The notes beneath the pieces were generated by a model. It was not told where the DNA came from. It ran no database searches and worked only from the letters and a program-made list of their open reading frames with translations. Made by a program: the position numbers and the translations under genes. Shown one piece after another: positions 38,952 to 46,974 of a stretch of DNA of 46,974 bases. Where the stretch lies: positions 1 to 46,974 of the IMG/VR virus record IMGVR_UViG_3300020595_000058. One strand, written 5' to 3'. Source of the stretch: a virus. Position 1 is the first letter of the stretch. The number at the start of each line of letters is the position of its first letter.

Positions 38952-39553
38952 TATAATGCCTCTATAACTGAGATGGTCCCTGCATTTGAGAGAACGCCAT
39001 CTGTAAAAGTGATACCTGTGTGGTTGTTAATATCTCTGTAAAACGAAAATGTAGCAAGTTCTCTACACCGAATAGTGTGAGAGTTAGTTACATCCTTACG
39101 AAGTTTAGGGTAGAAACTTAACATAGATGTGCCAGATAGGGTTACATCACTAGTTGTGATATAAATCTTATCGTGGTTAGAGAACTTAAAGAAGGAACCC
39201 TTTGGAAGTAACCCAACGTTATTACCTGCGGCAATAGGCATTGTGGTAGCCCCAGCAGAAACGGGAGCTACTAAAGAAAAGCTCGAACTACTAATCGTTT
39301 TCTTAGCGGCTACTTCAGGAAGCTGTGGCATAATCATTGTCTGTACAGTGTGATTATCAGCTACGGAGCCTAGAAAGATATCCACTTGGGTTTCTGGAGT
39401 TCCTATTGTGTTGAAACTCAACTCCCAACGCTGAACATTCTGGGTTGCACGTTGTTTCTTTAGAGACACTGTATCTACTTCAAACATAGGCTCGTTTGAG
39501 GTAATAGTGAAAGGCGCTAAAATTTGTGCACCGTTAAAATAATATACTGACAT
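38951..39553 (-). CDS. Distal tail protein candidate, 200 aa
   Basis: MSVYYFNGAQILAPFTITSNEP at the start and FTDGVLSNAGTISVIEAL at the end; beta-rich. Order and size fit a distal-tail or minor-tail protein (lambda gpM-type position). The family match is not firm. The AGGAG site six bases upstream fixes the start. Confidence 0.58.
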   Translation of the reverse strand: MSVYYFNGAQILAPFTITSNEPMFEVDTVSLKKQRATQNVQRWELSFNTIGTPETQVDIFLGSVADNHTVQTMIMPQLPEVAAKKTISSSSFSLVAPVSAGATTMPIAAGNNVGLLPKGSFFKFSNHDKIYITTSDVTLSGTSMLSFYPKLRKDVTNSHTIRCRELATFSFYRDINNHTGITFTDGVLSNAGTISVIEAL

Positions 39554-39555
39554 AG

Positions 39556-39996
39556 TTAGCTCCTAATAGGTCTGGCAAGCACTAACAAGTGCCGCTCTAA
39601 AAATCTGGTTTGACGTGTTCTCTCAATACCAGAGTTGTTTTCATTTGTTGAGACCCAAAAATCTCCATCACTTATCATAGCACCATCCTCGAAGGCTATA
39701 TCGCCTAACAGGGGTTGCTTGCTTTTAATTACTTGGTACCCACAGTATTCCATATACGTAGGTAGTGTATAGCCTTTTTTCCACAAAGCCCGTACAAATT
39801 CTTCAGTAGTGTTCCAGTTAAACTTAACGAAGTCTCTAGCTTTTGACTCGCCTCTGAGTTCTAAGTCATACTCAGCAAGCAAAGCGAAACAGTCATTAAT
39901 GTTTCTGGTGTAATTCTCACAACGTTCAGTTATAGAGTCTATTGTCCAAGAAGCTCGTTGTAGTGCTTCTGACATCTCTTTCTCAGTATAATACAT
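39556..39996 (-). CDS. NlpC/P60-type tail peptidase (DUF6950-like)
   Basis: 146 aa. The pattern NINDCFALLAEYDLELRG near residue 35 gives the expected catalytic Cys, and LLGDIAFEDGAMI fits the family G-D-I strand. Proteins of this type (lambda gpK-like) sit just before or beside J-like genes and act as peptidoglycan hydrolases during tail assembly or DNA entry. Order and size agree. AGGAGAG directly precedes the ATG. Confidence 0.65.
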   Translation of the reverse strand: MYYTEKEMSEALQRASWTIDSITERCENYTRNINDCFALLAEYDLELRGESKARDFVKFNWNTTEEFVRALWKKGYTLPTYMEYCGYQVIKSKQPLLGDIAFEDGAMISDGDFWVSTNENNSGIERTRQTRFLERHLLVLARPIRS

Positions 39997-40042
39997 TCTC
40001 TCTCCTACAGAGTGCCACAGAGAGAGCAGGTACGACCCCCCC

Positions 40043-40058
40043 GATGGTGGGAACCATC
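40043..40058 (-). other. Small hairpin between PhoH and NlpC/P60 genes
   Basis: GATGG-TTCCCA-CCATC on the minus strand followed by a G-run, no U tract. It lies in the 90-nt gap between the two genes and may be an mRNA processing or stabilising structure. Confidence 0.4.
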
Positions 40059-40086
40059 AAGAGAGCCTACTTGTCTTCTAAGTGTC

Positions 40087-40827
40087 TTACATTTGTTCTT
40101 CGATGAACAACCGTACTAGGTCAGCAACAATGTCACTGCGTACGATGTCTTCTACACCGAATTGGATAACTGGTAACTCAATACCAGCATTATTTACTTT
40201 CCTAGCAAACTTAACAAGGTCATCCCCATTACGCACATCAGATTGTGCCGGGTCTCCCATTAGTACTAGTTTAGTATTCTCACCAATACGGGTTGTAATG
40301 GCTTTAATTTCGTCCATGTTAAGGTTCTGAGCTTCATCTACTAGAACAAGAGCATCCTCGTAAGAACGTCCTCGAATAGTTTCGATAGGTTGAATCTCAA
40401 TCTCACCTTTACTTAGCATGTACTCATATTTACCCTTACCGAAAGCCTTTGATAAGACTTCTAGCATAGGCATTAACCAAGGTGTCATCTTCTCTTCAAC
40501 AGTTCCTGGGAAGTGTCCTAAGGACTTTCCGGTAGGAACGTTTGCACGAGTTAACACAATTTTCTTATACTTACCCTTCATAAATAGTTGGGCTACAGTT
40601 CCTGCACTACAATAAGTCTTTCCTGTCCCTGCACACCCCATAGTTACCGTGATAGCACACTCTTTGATTGCGTTAATCAAATCATCTTGCTTTTCATTCT
40701 TTGGTAAGATATGGAAGTTACGTGTAGGGAAGCGATGAACGTTGTTCTTACGCCCATGTTCGTCACGCATATACTTAGGCATACGTGCGTTTTTCTTTGC
40801 GGAATAGCTTGATTGTTTCTTGGACAT
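40087..40827 (-). CDS. PhoH-like ATPase
   Basis: 246 aa. Walker A GCAGTGKT spans residues 64-71, Walker B LVLVDEAQN lies near 165, and LVLMGDPAQ (sensor I) near 190, as in the PhoH family of P-loop ATPases. Phage PhoH proteins are very common in marine phages; their function is unsettled and proposed to concern RNA or phosphate metabolism. The gene is the first after the strong promoter at 41047-41075 and lies upstream of the tail genes rather than in the replication block. An AAGGAA site precedes ATG 40827. Confidence 0.9.
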   Translation of the reverse strand: MSKKQSSYSAKKNARMPKYMRDEHGRKNNVHRFPTRNFHILPKNEKQDDLINAIKECAITVTMGCAGTGKTYCSAGTVAQLFMKGKYKKIVLTRANVPTGKSLGHFPGTVEEKMTPWLMPMLEVLSKAFGKGKYEYMLSKGEIEIQPIETIRGRSYEDALVLVDEAQNLNMDEIKAITTRIGENTKLVLMGDPAQSDVRNGDDLVKFARKVNNAGIELPVIQFGVEDIVRSDIVADLVRLFIEEQM

Positions 40828-40840
40828 AAATAAGATTTCC

Positions 40841-40900
40841 TTATAAGGTTGTGTAGGGGTTATTCTTAAGAAACTTGAGGGTGTACCATAAGGTATCCAT
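40841..40900 (-). CDS. Possible 19-aa leader peptide before PhoH gene
   Basis: MDTLWYTLKFLKNNPYTTL from ATG 40900 behind AAGGA. Its stop codon TAA overlaps the ribosome site of the PhoH gene, so its translation could affect PhoH initiation. Not a known leader peptide; it has no run of one amino acid apart from Leu/Thr/Asn. Confidence 0.4.
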   Translation of the reverse strand: MDTLWYTLKFLKNNPYTTL

Positions 40901-41011
40901 ATGGGAAGTTCCTTGTGTTGTTATGCTCACACAGGGGTTAGGGTTATACTCAGTAGTTAATTGCGTCTAGAGATTGTGAAGAAGAGGATAGGCAGGACAC
41001 GAGCAAACGCA

Positions 41012-41030
41012 CCCCACTTACCCACCCCCC
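41012..41030 (-). other. G-rich stretch in 5' leader
   Basis: The minus strand reads GGGGGGTGGGTAAGTGGGG, about 10 nt into the predicted transcript of the promoter at 41047-41075. Four G-tracts with short loops could form a G-quadruplex in the RNA. The rest of the leader (40901-41011) shows no convincing feature. Confidence 0.35.
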
Positions 41031-41046
41031 GAATACCTATAGCCTT

Positions 41047-41075
41047 ATTATACAGGTTCCGGAGGGGTTTGTCAA
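41047..41075 (-). promoter_or_regulatory. Perfect-consensus sigma70 promoter
   Basis: The minus strand has TTGACA (41075-41070), exactly 17 bp, and TATAAT (41052-41047). The predicted start near 41040 gives a leader of about 213 nt before PhoH. It is the strongest host-type promoter in the window, just downstream of the fibre genes, and probably the early or constitutive entry point for leftward transcription. Confidence 0.85.
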
Positions 41076-41084
41076 GAGGTTTCT

Positions 41085-41267
41085 TTATACTGCATCAAGT
41101 ATTGTCAGTGTGCCAGCATCAACCTGCCGCAATATCTCTGCGTAGTGGCGGTTGGCTGGGTCTAGGGGGACAGACAACTCTTGGCCGTCGATGGTGGCTT
41201 TGATGGAAGAGTTGTTACCATACATATCGACCGTATACGTTGCTGCTGTGATGTTCATATCATTCAT
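41085..41267 (-). CDS. Small tail-fibre-associated protein, 60 aa
   Basis: MNDMNITAATYTVDMYGNNSSIKATIDGQ..., with GGAG eight bases upstream of the ATG. A small beta-rich protein following the fibre genes; such proteins (SVPLDPANRHYAEILRQV) occur beside fibre genes in several phages. It may be a fibre assembly factor. Its stop is just before the -35 box of the sigma70 promoter. Confidence 0.65.
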   Translation of the reverse strand: MNDMNITAATYTVDMYGNNSSIKATIDGQELSVPLDPANRHYAEILRQVDAGTLTILDAV

Positions 41268-41269
41268 AA

Positions 41270-42352
41270 TTATAACTCCGCATCGAAATCAAGGTAAGCA
41301 GACGCATCATTATTTGCTATCAAAGCGGTAGGCTTACCTACTGTTTGCCCTGTTGCTGTTGCGCAATTCACAAAAGCTGCCCTGAAAGTGCTGGCATTAG
41401 TATCATAAATAAAAGATGAAACAGTTCCTGCAAAGCTATTAAACCCCCAAGTACCGCCAGACGATAATGAAGCCCTTGCTCTCATGTCTACAGGGTGAAA
41501 GATGTAAGCAGTTATTTGGTTGGCGGTGGTGACATAGCCCATACCTGCCAGCGAGTAAGGGCCAATCTTGCCGTAACGCACAAAGTACCTCTGACACCTC
41601 GCCAACTCATCCCCATAGCTGCGATGCTCGAATGGGGTGGCGGTGTCGCCTACTTCGAGTTGGACGCCTGTGATTTGCCATGTATTACCTGTTGTGCCGA
41701 CCCATGTATTTTCTTGTTGTCCAAAAATAGCGCCATTACCCCAGGCAGTACTATCTAATCCCGTATAATTTGCACCTGCACACATGCTCCAACGTAATCT
41801 AAATCCTCTACCATTATCCTTGGCAAAGTTTGTAGCGGTGTTGCCAGGAAAAGTAAGAGTTTTGTACTCCCATGTGTTTGCAGCATTTACAGTATAGCTT
41901 TTTGTATAAGAGCCACCCGCATCTTCGTGTTGAAGTCTAAAGCCGAAAGTTTGCGCTACGCTGCACTTTACCCAAAAAGATAAAGTAATATCTTTAGCAC
42001 TAGATGACCCATAGCCTAGGTGTTGTAAATCTTGAGCTTCAATGAAATAATCTACGTTTTGTAGCTCATCTGCATCAACCGCGGCATCTGCCGTCGTAAC
42101 TTCGTACTTTAAGGAGCTAGCAAAACCACTGGGCGCATCTGAAGACTGGGTGGCAGTGTATCTAGCTGGTGGGTTCGCACTGTCGGAAAAACGCCATCTA
42201 TCCAAGGTATAAGTTGGGGCTGTGCCTAGGTCCGTAAAACTCGTCCCACGCTGTGCCACCTGCATAGCGCCATTGATAATCAGGTTGCGGTTCGACAAGG
42301 CCCCGTCGTTGTAGACGTTACCTAAGTCTGCTAATCCTCTTGCCTTACTCAT
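41270..42352 (-). CDS. Tail fibre protein with carbohydrate-binding-like fold
   Basis: 360 aa. The start SNRNLIINGAMQVAQRGTSF is typical of phage fibre tips that share the NRNLIINGxxxxxQRG motif. Next comes a jelly-roll-like region (LDRWRFSDS...ITLSFWVKCSVAQTFGFRLQHED...WQITGVQLEVGDTATPFEHRSYGDELARCQRYF) like those in carbohydrate-binding fibres. The C-terminus is Gly/Ser-rich. It probably contacts host surface sugars. GGAGG precedes the ATG. Confidence 0.75.
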   Translation of the reverse strand: MSKARGLADLGNVYNDGALSNRNLIINGAMQVAQRGTSFTDLGTAPTYTLDRWRFSDSANPPARYTATQSSDAPSGFASSLKYEVTTADAAVDADELQNVDYFIEAQDLQHLGYGSSSAKDITLSFWVKCSVAQTFGFRLQHEDAGGSYTKSYTVNAANTWEYKTLTFPGNTATNFAKDNGRGFRLRWSMCAGANYTGLDSTAWGNGAIFGQQENTWVGTTGNTWQITGVQLEVGDTATPFEHRSYGDELARCQRYFVRYGKIGPYSLAGMGYVTTANQITAYIFHPVDMRARASLSSGGTWGFNSFAGTVSSFIYDTNASTFRAAFVNCATATGQTVGKPTALIANNDASAYLDFDAEL

Positions 42353-42355
42353 AGC

Positions 42356-42607
42356 TTATACCTCCTGAGAAGCTAGGTGAGCCGCGTAAGCAGCCTTAAC
42401 CTCTGTTGTGTGTACTGCATTACAGATAGCTTGTAGTTCAGTGCTTTCGCCTGTGATGTCTGCATCTGGTGCAATGACACGACGTGAAAAGCTACGGCTA
42501 ATCTCTGTGCCGTTGTCGTAGATAACTCGTGCAGTGCGAACTTGTACGTGCTTGTACTCGCCTACTACTTCGATTTTATCGTCTAGTGTTGATTCTGTTA
42601 GTGCCAT
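42356..42607 (-). CDS. Small fibre-region protein, 83 aa
   Basis: The start is ATG 42607 (MALTESTLDDKIEVVGEYKHVQV), behind AAGGAG; upstream codons are untranslated. Beta N-terminus and helical C-terminus (VKAAYAAHLASQEV). Occurs between two fibre genes; probably a fibre-associated or assembly protein. No family recognised. Confidence 0.62.
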   Translation of the reverse strand: MALTESTLDDKIEVVGEYKHVQVRTARVIYDNGTEISRSFSRRVIAPDADITGESTELQAICNAVHTTEVKAAYAAHLASQEV

Positions 42608-42664
42608 CGGTTTATCTCCTTTGATGGTGTGTGGACTGACTACCCTGTAATCCAACAGGGGTGG

Positions 42665-43594
42665 TTATGAAGTTCTGTAAGTTGCACTCAGAATAATGCG
42701 ACTAGCAGATACCTGTGCGTAAGATAGGTTCCCACCAGAAGCAGAAGCCCTAACACTCAAACCAGTAGTTCCTAAATATACTTTTGCATCAGTAAAAGCA
42801 GTGGTCTGATAGTTAAAACTTCCTGTACCGTAGGCATCGGCAGTTCCAAAAGGCAAAGACACTGCAAGTTCTGCCGTACTGGATGTAGTCGCAACGCTAA
42901 AGTCCACGTTTATAAAGACAAGCCTTCCAACCTTAGTGTAGTTTGCATAGTTGATGGTTAGACCCACGGCAGAAGTAGGCGTCCAAGTCCCCTCCTCATA
43001 ATCTTCCAGCTTATTAGCCGAACCAGTGCCGCCGAGGTAGACACCGCCTGAGAGGTAGAGGTCTTTGAAGCGTCCGCCTGCACTTCCTAGACCTATATTC
43101 CCGTTACTAATTGCATTTGTAGAAGTATTCCAAGGTCTGATTTGATTGTTAGACGCATCAAATCTTACACCTGTGTCACCTGTTCCAACAAAAACCGCGG
43201 ATGCCTTACTCCCAATACTCCCCACAGCTACGCCGTCTTTGTGGAGGTCAAGGATGTTACCATCACTCGTAGTGCGGTTAGCAACTAGAGGTGCAGCACC
43301 GCTGTCGGTAACTGTAGTAGTCCCTGTAAACGTCTGGTCTAGTACTGCAAAGGTCTCATAAGAGATGACCTCAACAACATCAGATACAGCTGCACCTACT
43401 GTAAGAACTACATCAGAACCGTTAGTTGCCGTGTAGTCAGTACCATCTAGGAGGTGAACACCGTTGAGGTATACGTCCAAGAAGTTAGGTGTGTAGCCGA
43501 TAGTAGCAAAGGTAGTCTGAGATGCAGTAGCTGTGAAGCTCTGACGAGACTGGGTAGCCTGTGGTGTTGGTATATTACCGATATATCCTGCCAT
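42665..43594 (-). CDS. Tail fibre protein, 309 aa
   Basis: Begins MAGYIGNIPTPQATQSRQSF, the same six residues as the next upstream fibre. Region 20-90 (FTATASQTTFATIGYTPNFLDVYLNGVHL) is a known fibre-type repeat, and 120-200 has GSIGS and GNIGLGSAGGRFKDLYLSGG strands typical of trimeric fibre shafts. The C-terminal third is a beta domain. GGAGG lies before the ATG. Confidence 0.75.
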   Translation of the reverse strand: MAGYIGNIPTPQATQSRQSFTATASQTTFATIGYTPNFLDVYLNGVHLLDGTDYTATNGSDVVLTVGAAVSDVVEVISYETFAVLDQTFTGTTTVTDSGAAPLVANRTTSDGNILDLHKDGVAVGSIGSKASAVFVGTGDTGVRFDASNNQIRPWNTSTNAISNGNIGLGSAGGRFKDLYLSGGVYLGGTGSANKLEDYEEGTWTPTSAVGLTINYANYTKVGRLVFINVDFSVATTSSTAELAVSLPFGTADAYGTGSFNYQTTAFTDAKVYLGTTGLSVRASASGGNLSYAQVSASRIILSATYRTS

Positions 43595-43595
43595 G

Positions 43596-45413
43596 TTACA
43601 CAGCCTCCAATGCTGTTAGCCTTGCCTCAATAGATGCAAACCGTTGTTCGTTGTAAGCAGCTACGAAAGACAGTAGCTCCGGGTAACGTACACCCAAGCG
43701 TGTCTTAGAGACTGCACCCACTGGGGCCTCAGCTTCTGTATCGTAGGTGTCTGTGCGAGTGTAGGCTGCAACAGCTTCTACTGCCTCAGTTACTACAACA
43801 CCGTCTTCGTCTACTACTTCAGCTACAGCTTCTACAGCAGGTACATCAACGTCCTGTTCCCACCAAGTACCTGAGATGAACATGGCGTAGTCACCAGCGT
43901 CTAAGCCTTCTGCTGTGAAAGCATCTTGCACATCTTGGGCAATGATACCTGAGTGCATACGTGCTGCTGCACCCTTCTCAGCTACTGAGTCCTTCCAACG
44001 GAAGTTCTTAAAGCCTGTAGAGAGTCTAGCAGCAACTAACATCTCAGTAGGGGTTAGGGATGCTATGTCTTGCTTCTCGTTACGGTCAGATGTTTGGATA
44101 GTGCCGTTGGTGGCGTAAATGTCATCAAAGCGGACAGAAGAAACACCCAAATCAACTATGTTGTCAGCGCTGCTGCCGTTTTCACAAGGAATGATTGCAT
44201 GAGCGGAAGTTGTTGTTCCAGTAAGCCCTACGTCGCTTGAGGAGCCGCTAAACCCAATATACAAAACGGTACTACTGCCAGCGGAGCGAGACCCAATACT
44301 CCCCACCGTGGTGCCGTCTTTGCGGAACACTGCCATATCGCCATCGCTAGACAGTCTATTCAGGATAAGCTGTGATGCCCCAGACCTAGCAATAGACATG
44401 CTTGCACTAGGGCCGTATATGGTTACGCCTTGCGTAGTGTTGTCAGCAACCGTCTTACCCACAAGCAGGTTGCCGCTGTCGTCGATGCGCATGGCTTCTG
44501 AGTTGTTGGTAGCAAACGCCATGTAAGGCACACTACCGCCACTGTTCACAATGCGATTGTACCCAAACCCGCTGCGAGGCTGGAACACAATTTGCGAAAG
44601 GGCAGAGTTGCTACCGCCAGTTTGTTGCACAAACGCAGTTGCACCAGCGGAAAGCTGGCCATCTGTTGCAGAACCGTTATATGCAGTGACATCGCTTTTC
44701 TCAATGTGAAGCTGACTGTCTACGTCACTGGCACCAATGCCTACGTTTCCTAATTGGTCAATCCGCATGGATTCAGCGGCATCAGCACCCTCCACATGTG
44801 ATTTTTTAGTGCGAAACAATAAGTTAGCGTCTGCACCTGTGCCTGAGCTTGCGACAGCTTCAATAATTGCGGCGTTGTTTGCACCATCACCACTTGGGTC
44901 GCTGTTATAGAAATTTAACCGCCCTAGAGTATCTCCTGCACTGTTTGTGGCATCTGAGCGAGTTAAAGTTATTTGCGGGCCAGTGGAAGAAGATAAATCA
45001 AGATTTGTTTTTGGCGAACTCGTCCCAATGCCCAAGCTCTCAGCACTCGCATCCCAGAAGAACTTTGCAGTGGTGCCTGTGTCCTCGTAGAAGCTGACGT
45101 CGCCTGTAGCACCGTCAAATGCTGCAAACTTTACGTTGTCTCTTCTGAGTAGTATGTCATTAGAGTTGCCACTTGTTGACCCGTACAGGCCAATATTTGC
45201 ACCAGTAGCAGCGGCATTACCACCAGAAATAAACATGCTGTTATTGTCTACATCCCGTAGAATATTACCGCCCACAGTCAGCCCATCAGCCGTCACTGTG
45301 CCGTCTACGTTTAGAGAAGTGTCGAACTGACCTGCATCAGCTGTTAATGTTCCTGCCACATCCGCTGCAGTTGTGCTAAGAAGTACGGCCTTAGTACCGA
45401 TGTAACCCGCCAT
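43596..45413 (-). CDS. Tail fibre/spike with S74 intramolecular chaperone
   Basis: 605 aa. Begins MAGYIGTKAVLLSTTAADVAG, then repeats of fibre-shaft type (GNILRDVDNNSMFISGG, GIGTSSPKTNLDL, GNVGIGASDVDSQLHI). At S442 the sequence SDRNEKQDIASL marks the start of a peptidase S74 domain, which helps the trimer fold and then cuts itself off. A coiled coil ends the protein (YNEQRFASIEARLTALEAV). The predicted mature fibre is the first 441 residues. It is probably a main receptor-binding fibre. Confidence 0.85.
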   Translation of the reverse strand: MAGYIGTKAVLLSTTAADVAGTLTADAGQFDTSLNVDGTVTADGLTVGGNILRDVDNNSMFISGGNAAATGANIGLYGSTSGNSNDILLRRDNVKFAAFDGATGDVSFYEDTGTTAKFFWDASAESLGIGTSSPKTNLDLSSSTGPQITLTRSDATNSAGDTLGRLNFYNSDPSGDGANNAAIIEAVASSGTGADANLLFRTKKSHVEGADAAESMRIDQLGNVGIGASDVDSQLHIEKSDVTAYNGSATDGQLSAGATAFVQQTGGSNSALSQIVFQPRSGFGYNRIVNSGGSVPYMAFATNNSEAMRIDDSGNLLVGKTVADNTTQGVTIYGPSASMSIARSGASQLILNRLSSDGDMAVFRKDGTTVGSIGSRSAGSSTVLYIGFSGSSSDVGLTGTTTSAHAIIPCENGSSADNIVDLGVSSVRFDDIYATNGTIQTSDRNEKQDIASLTPTEMLVAARLSTGFKNFRWKDSVAEKGAAARMHSGIIAQDVQDAFTAEGLDAGDYAMFISGTWWEQDVDVPAVEAVAEVVDEDGVVVTEAVEAVAAYTRTDTYDTEAEAPVGAVSKTRLGVRYPELLSFVAAYNEQRFASIEARLTALEAV

Positions 45414-45721
45414 TAGGTTTGCTCCAGAACACTTAGTATCACATCAGCAGAACTCGCTGTGTTTGATGTAATAACGACAGTGTCTGTCGCTTCAAGGATT
45501 ATTTTCCCATCTAGAACACTCAAGCTTGACCCTGCAGGGATAAAAGCACCTTTGATTAAGTAAGCCCCCGCTAGTTGTACATCAACTACAATCTGGGATG
45601 TAGAAACGTTAGCGATGTTACAACCAATAATAACAGAGGTAGTGCCAGCACTTACGGTATAGGTAGTTACTGGAGAAGTTCCGACAGAAGCCGAAGTGTA
45701 GTTTTTAAATGTGTTAGCCAT
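45413..45721 (-). CDS. Small fibre-region beta protein, 102 aa
   Basis: MANTFKNYTSASVGTSPVTTYTV..., all-beta and Ser/Thr/Val-rich. Similar small proteins occur between collar or fibre genes in phages and may link fibres to the tail. The last base overlaps the start of the S74 fibre gene. Its own start has an AGGA site. Confidence 0.65.
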   Translation of the reverse strand: MANTFKNYTSASVGTSPVTTYTVSAGTTSVIIGCNIANVSTSQIVVDVQLAGAYLIKGAFIPAGSSLSVLDGKIILEATDTVVITSNTASSADVILSVLEQT

Positions 45722-45725
45722 TGTT

Positions 45726-46974
45726 TTATCCTAATGCTATTGAGAGGGCGAGAGCAGATGCTTCCGCTGTTTCTAAGACAGTTTCTTTACTATCTCCATC
45801 TAAGGTAGCAGCGTCTACGTTGAGAGCATCTACAAAGGCTGTATCTACTCTTGCGTCAATATCTGTATTAGCCCTGGTTGTTGTGTAGTAAAGGTTAGTT
45901 ACACCTTCACCGAGGGCGTCTGTGTTATGATTAGCTATTGAAGAGACAGTACCAGTTAGTGTAGCAGTGATTCCAACAAAGACAGGACTGTCCGTAGTAG
46001 CAACACCCTGATTCAAAGCTTTGATAGCTGTAATGTTTGTAAGCTCAGAGTCCATCAAGGCCCCTGCAGCGGTTACATTAACTGTATCTGTTACATCAGC
46101 TAAGGTTTCAATACCATCTAGCTTAGTACCGTCTGTAGCTACGTCACGCCCATCTACAGTACCATTAACAGTAATGTTCCCTGTAGCACCTAGTGAAGTG
46201 AAGTTACCAGCTGCTGGGTGTGTACCACCAATGATTAAGTTATCAACTATACCTCCAGCAATCCCTACATAACGTGTGTCACCAATAGCCTGTACTTCTG
46301 TTTCAAGAGAAGCAGTAGTAGCTTGGTTAGAGGCATTACCAATAAAGATATCACCGTCATCAAGGTTAGGTGTATCGTTGGCGCGACCAGCTCCAGTAAC
46401 CATGATAGAGCCGTTGGAAGCGTGTACTTTGATTACTTTACCGATGTTCTGAATAAGGTTCCCCGAACCAGAAGGGGCAACATTTGTTAGACCACCTGTA
46501 GCACCAATGTAAAGTGTGTCACCCTCAGAGAAAGCTGAGGTATCAAAACCTTTAACAAAACCAGTAAGAACAAGGGTGCCCTCTGCTTCATATGCAAGTG
46601 TGCTTGTTAGAACCCCCACTGCTGGCATACTAGCTGCAGTATCTGCACGGGCCGCTTGGACTCTCATAGATTGTCCCGCTGTACCGCTTTGGTATACAGG
46701 GGTGCCAATAGTCAAGGTGCCTCCAGAAACATTCTTACAGGTTTCTGAGATAGAGGTTGCGCTTACAGTACCAATAGACCCTGCGTTTATAGTTTGGACT
46801 ACACCCCCTGCTGCGTTAGAAACTTCAATAATTAAGTTATCATTAGCATCTAAGTAAGCATCGGAGAGTGAGTTACCAACAGGGCCTTGGGCACCTTGTC
46901 CACCTGTACGTGACAAAGACAGGTTAAGGTCTTGTACGACTGTGTTTATTAGAAATTCATTATTATTAACTGAT
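45726..46974 (-). CDS. Tail fibre/structural protein (5' end outside window)
   Basis: The frame is open from the right edge (NEFLINTVVQDLNLSLSRTGG), and the TTG at 46916 has no ribosome site, so the true start is beyond the window; 415 residues are visible. A short collagen-like run (GGQGAQGPVG) is followed by fibre-type repeats (SGGTLTIGTPVYQSGTAG, DGDIFIGNASNQATTASL, GNFTSLGATGNITVNG). The end is Asp/Ala-rich. A fibre or tail-attached structural protein is likely. Confidence 0.7.
   Translation of the reverse strand, partial: SVNNNEFLINTVVQDLNLSLSRTGGQGAQGPVGNSLSDAYLDANDNLIIEVSNAAGGVVQTINAGSIGTVSATSISETCKNVSGGTLTIGTPVYQSGTAGQSMRVQAARADTAASMPAVGVLTSTLAYEAEGTLVLTGFVKGFDTSAFSEGDTLYIGATGGLTNVAPSGSGNLIQNIGKVIKVHASNGSIMVTGAGRANDTPNLDDGDIFIGNASNQATTASLETEVQAIGDTRYVGIAGGIVDNLIIGGTHPAAGNFTSLGATGNITVNGTVDGRDVATDGTKLDGIETLADVTDTVNVTAAGALMDSELTNITAIKALNQGVATTDSPVFVGITATLTGTVSSIANHNTDALGEGVTNLYYTTTRANTDIDARVDTAFVDALNVDAATLDGDSKETVLETAEASALALSIALG

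Noticed and set aside
45726-46916. Fibre gene starting at TTG 46916
   Set aside because: No ribosome site there, and the frame stays open to the window edge, so the start lies outside.
1-46974. CRISPR arrays, integrase, attachment sites or insertion sequences
   Set aside because: No direct-repeat arrays, no recombinase or transposase motifs and no terminal inverted repeats were seen; only HNH genes suggest mobility.

Overview
The window is a piece of a double-stranded DNA tailed-phage genome. Every supported gene lies on the minus strand, genes are packed with 1-14 nt overlaps (ATGA, TAATG and GTGA junctions), and the content is replication, transcription, virion and lysis genes. A long tape measure (1289 aa), tail-tube-like and tail-tip proteins and the absence of a sheath point to a siphovirus-like, non-contractile tail. 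The DNA polymerase, RNA polymerase and single-stranded-DNA-binding protein resemble those of T7-like phages. A three-TM GTA-type holin, an M15 endolysin and secreted proteins with Sec signals, one with a YadA-like outer-membrane anchor, point to a Gram-negative host; the host cannot be named from the sequence. Both edges cut genes: an exonuclease at the left and a fibre gene at the right. Terminase, helicase and primase are not in the window.

Layout in the direction of transcription, from high to low coordinates. 46974-41085: tail-fibre and receptor-binding genes, including one with an S74 self-cleaving chaperone. 41075-40841: a perfect-consensus sigma70 promoter and a long leader with a 19-codon reading frame. 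40827-33155: PhoH-like ATPase, NlpC/P60-type tail peptidase, tail-tip proteins and a J-like protein. 33131-32192: holin and M15 endolysin. 32190-31917: a control region with two phage-type promoters and two hairpins. 31916-20760: portal, a tRNA-like element, a MuF/RNA-polymerase fusion, scaffold, major capsid, connectors, tail tube and a frameshifted tail chaperone. 20684-16815: tape measure. 16709-11283: an accessory cassette of small secreted, membrane and enzymatic proteins. 11208-8831: host-type promoter and T7-like RNA polymerase. 8560-1: SSB, nucleotide-metabolism genes, DNA polymerase flanked by two HNH genes, MazG-like protein and 5'-exonuclease.

The main result is that the phage encodes two single-subunit RNA polymerases. 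One (8831-11074) is a free T7-like enzyme behind a sigma70-type promoter. The other is the C-terminal half of a 1479-aa protein whose N-terminus is a MuF head-morphogenesis domain, placed between portal and scaffold. This suggests a virion-packaged polymerase in the functional style of phage N4 but built on a capsid protein. Two repeated promoter-like families fit this: an 18-bp element (AAATAGGGCGGAATAATG) at 674, 8624, 32062 and 32173 that resembles SP6/K11 promoters, and a hairpin-plus-CTCTATAAYGAAG element before four accessory transcription units. Host RNAP, virion RNAP and T7-like RNAP could therefore drive successive gene sets; that sequence of events is inference.

Other points of note are a GGGAAAC slippery site joining the two tail-chaperone frames, a tRNA-like structure ending in CCA that overlaps the portal stop codon, a small secreted collagen/YadA-like protein, UUCG-loop hairpins at many gene boundaries, and a Gln at the sugar-selecting Glu position of the DNA polymerase.
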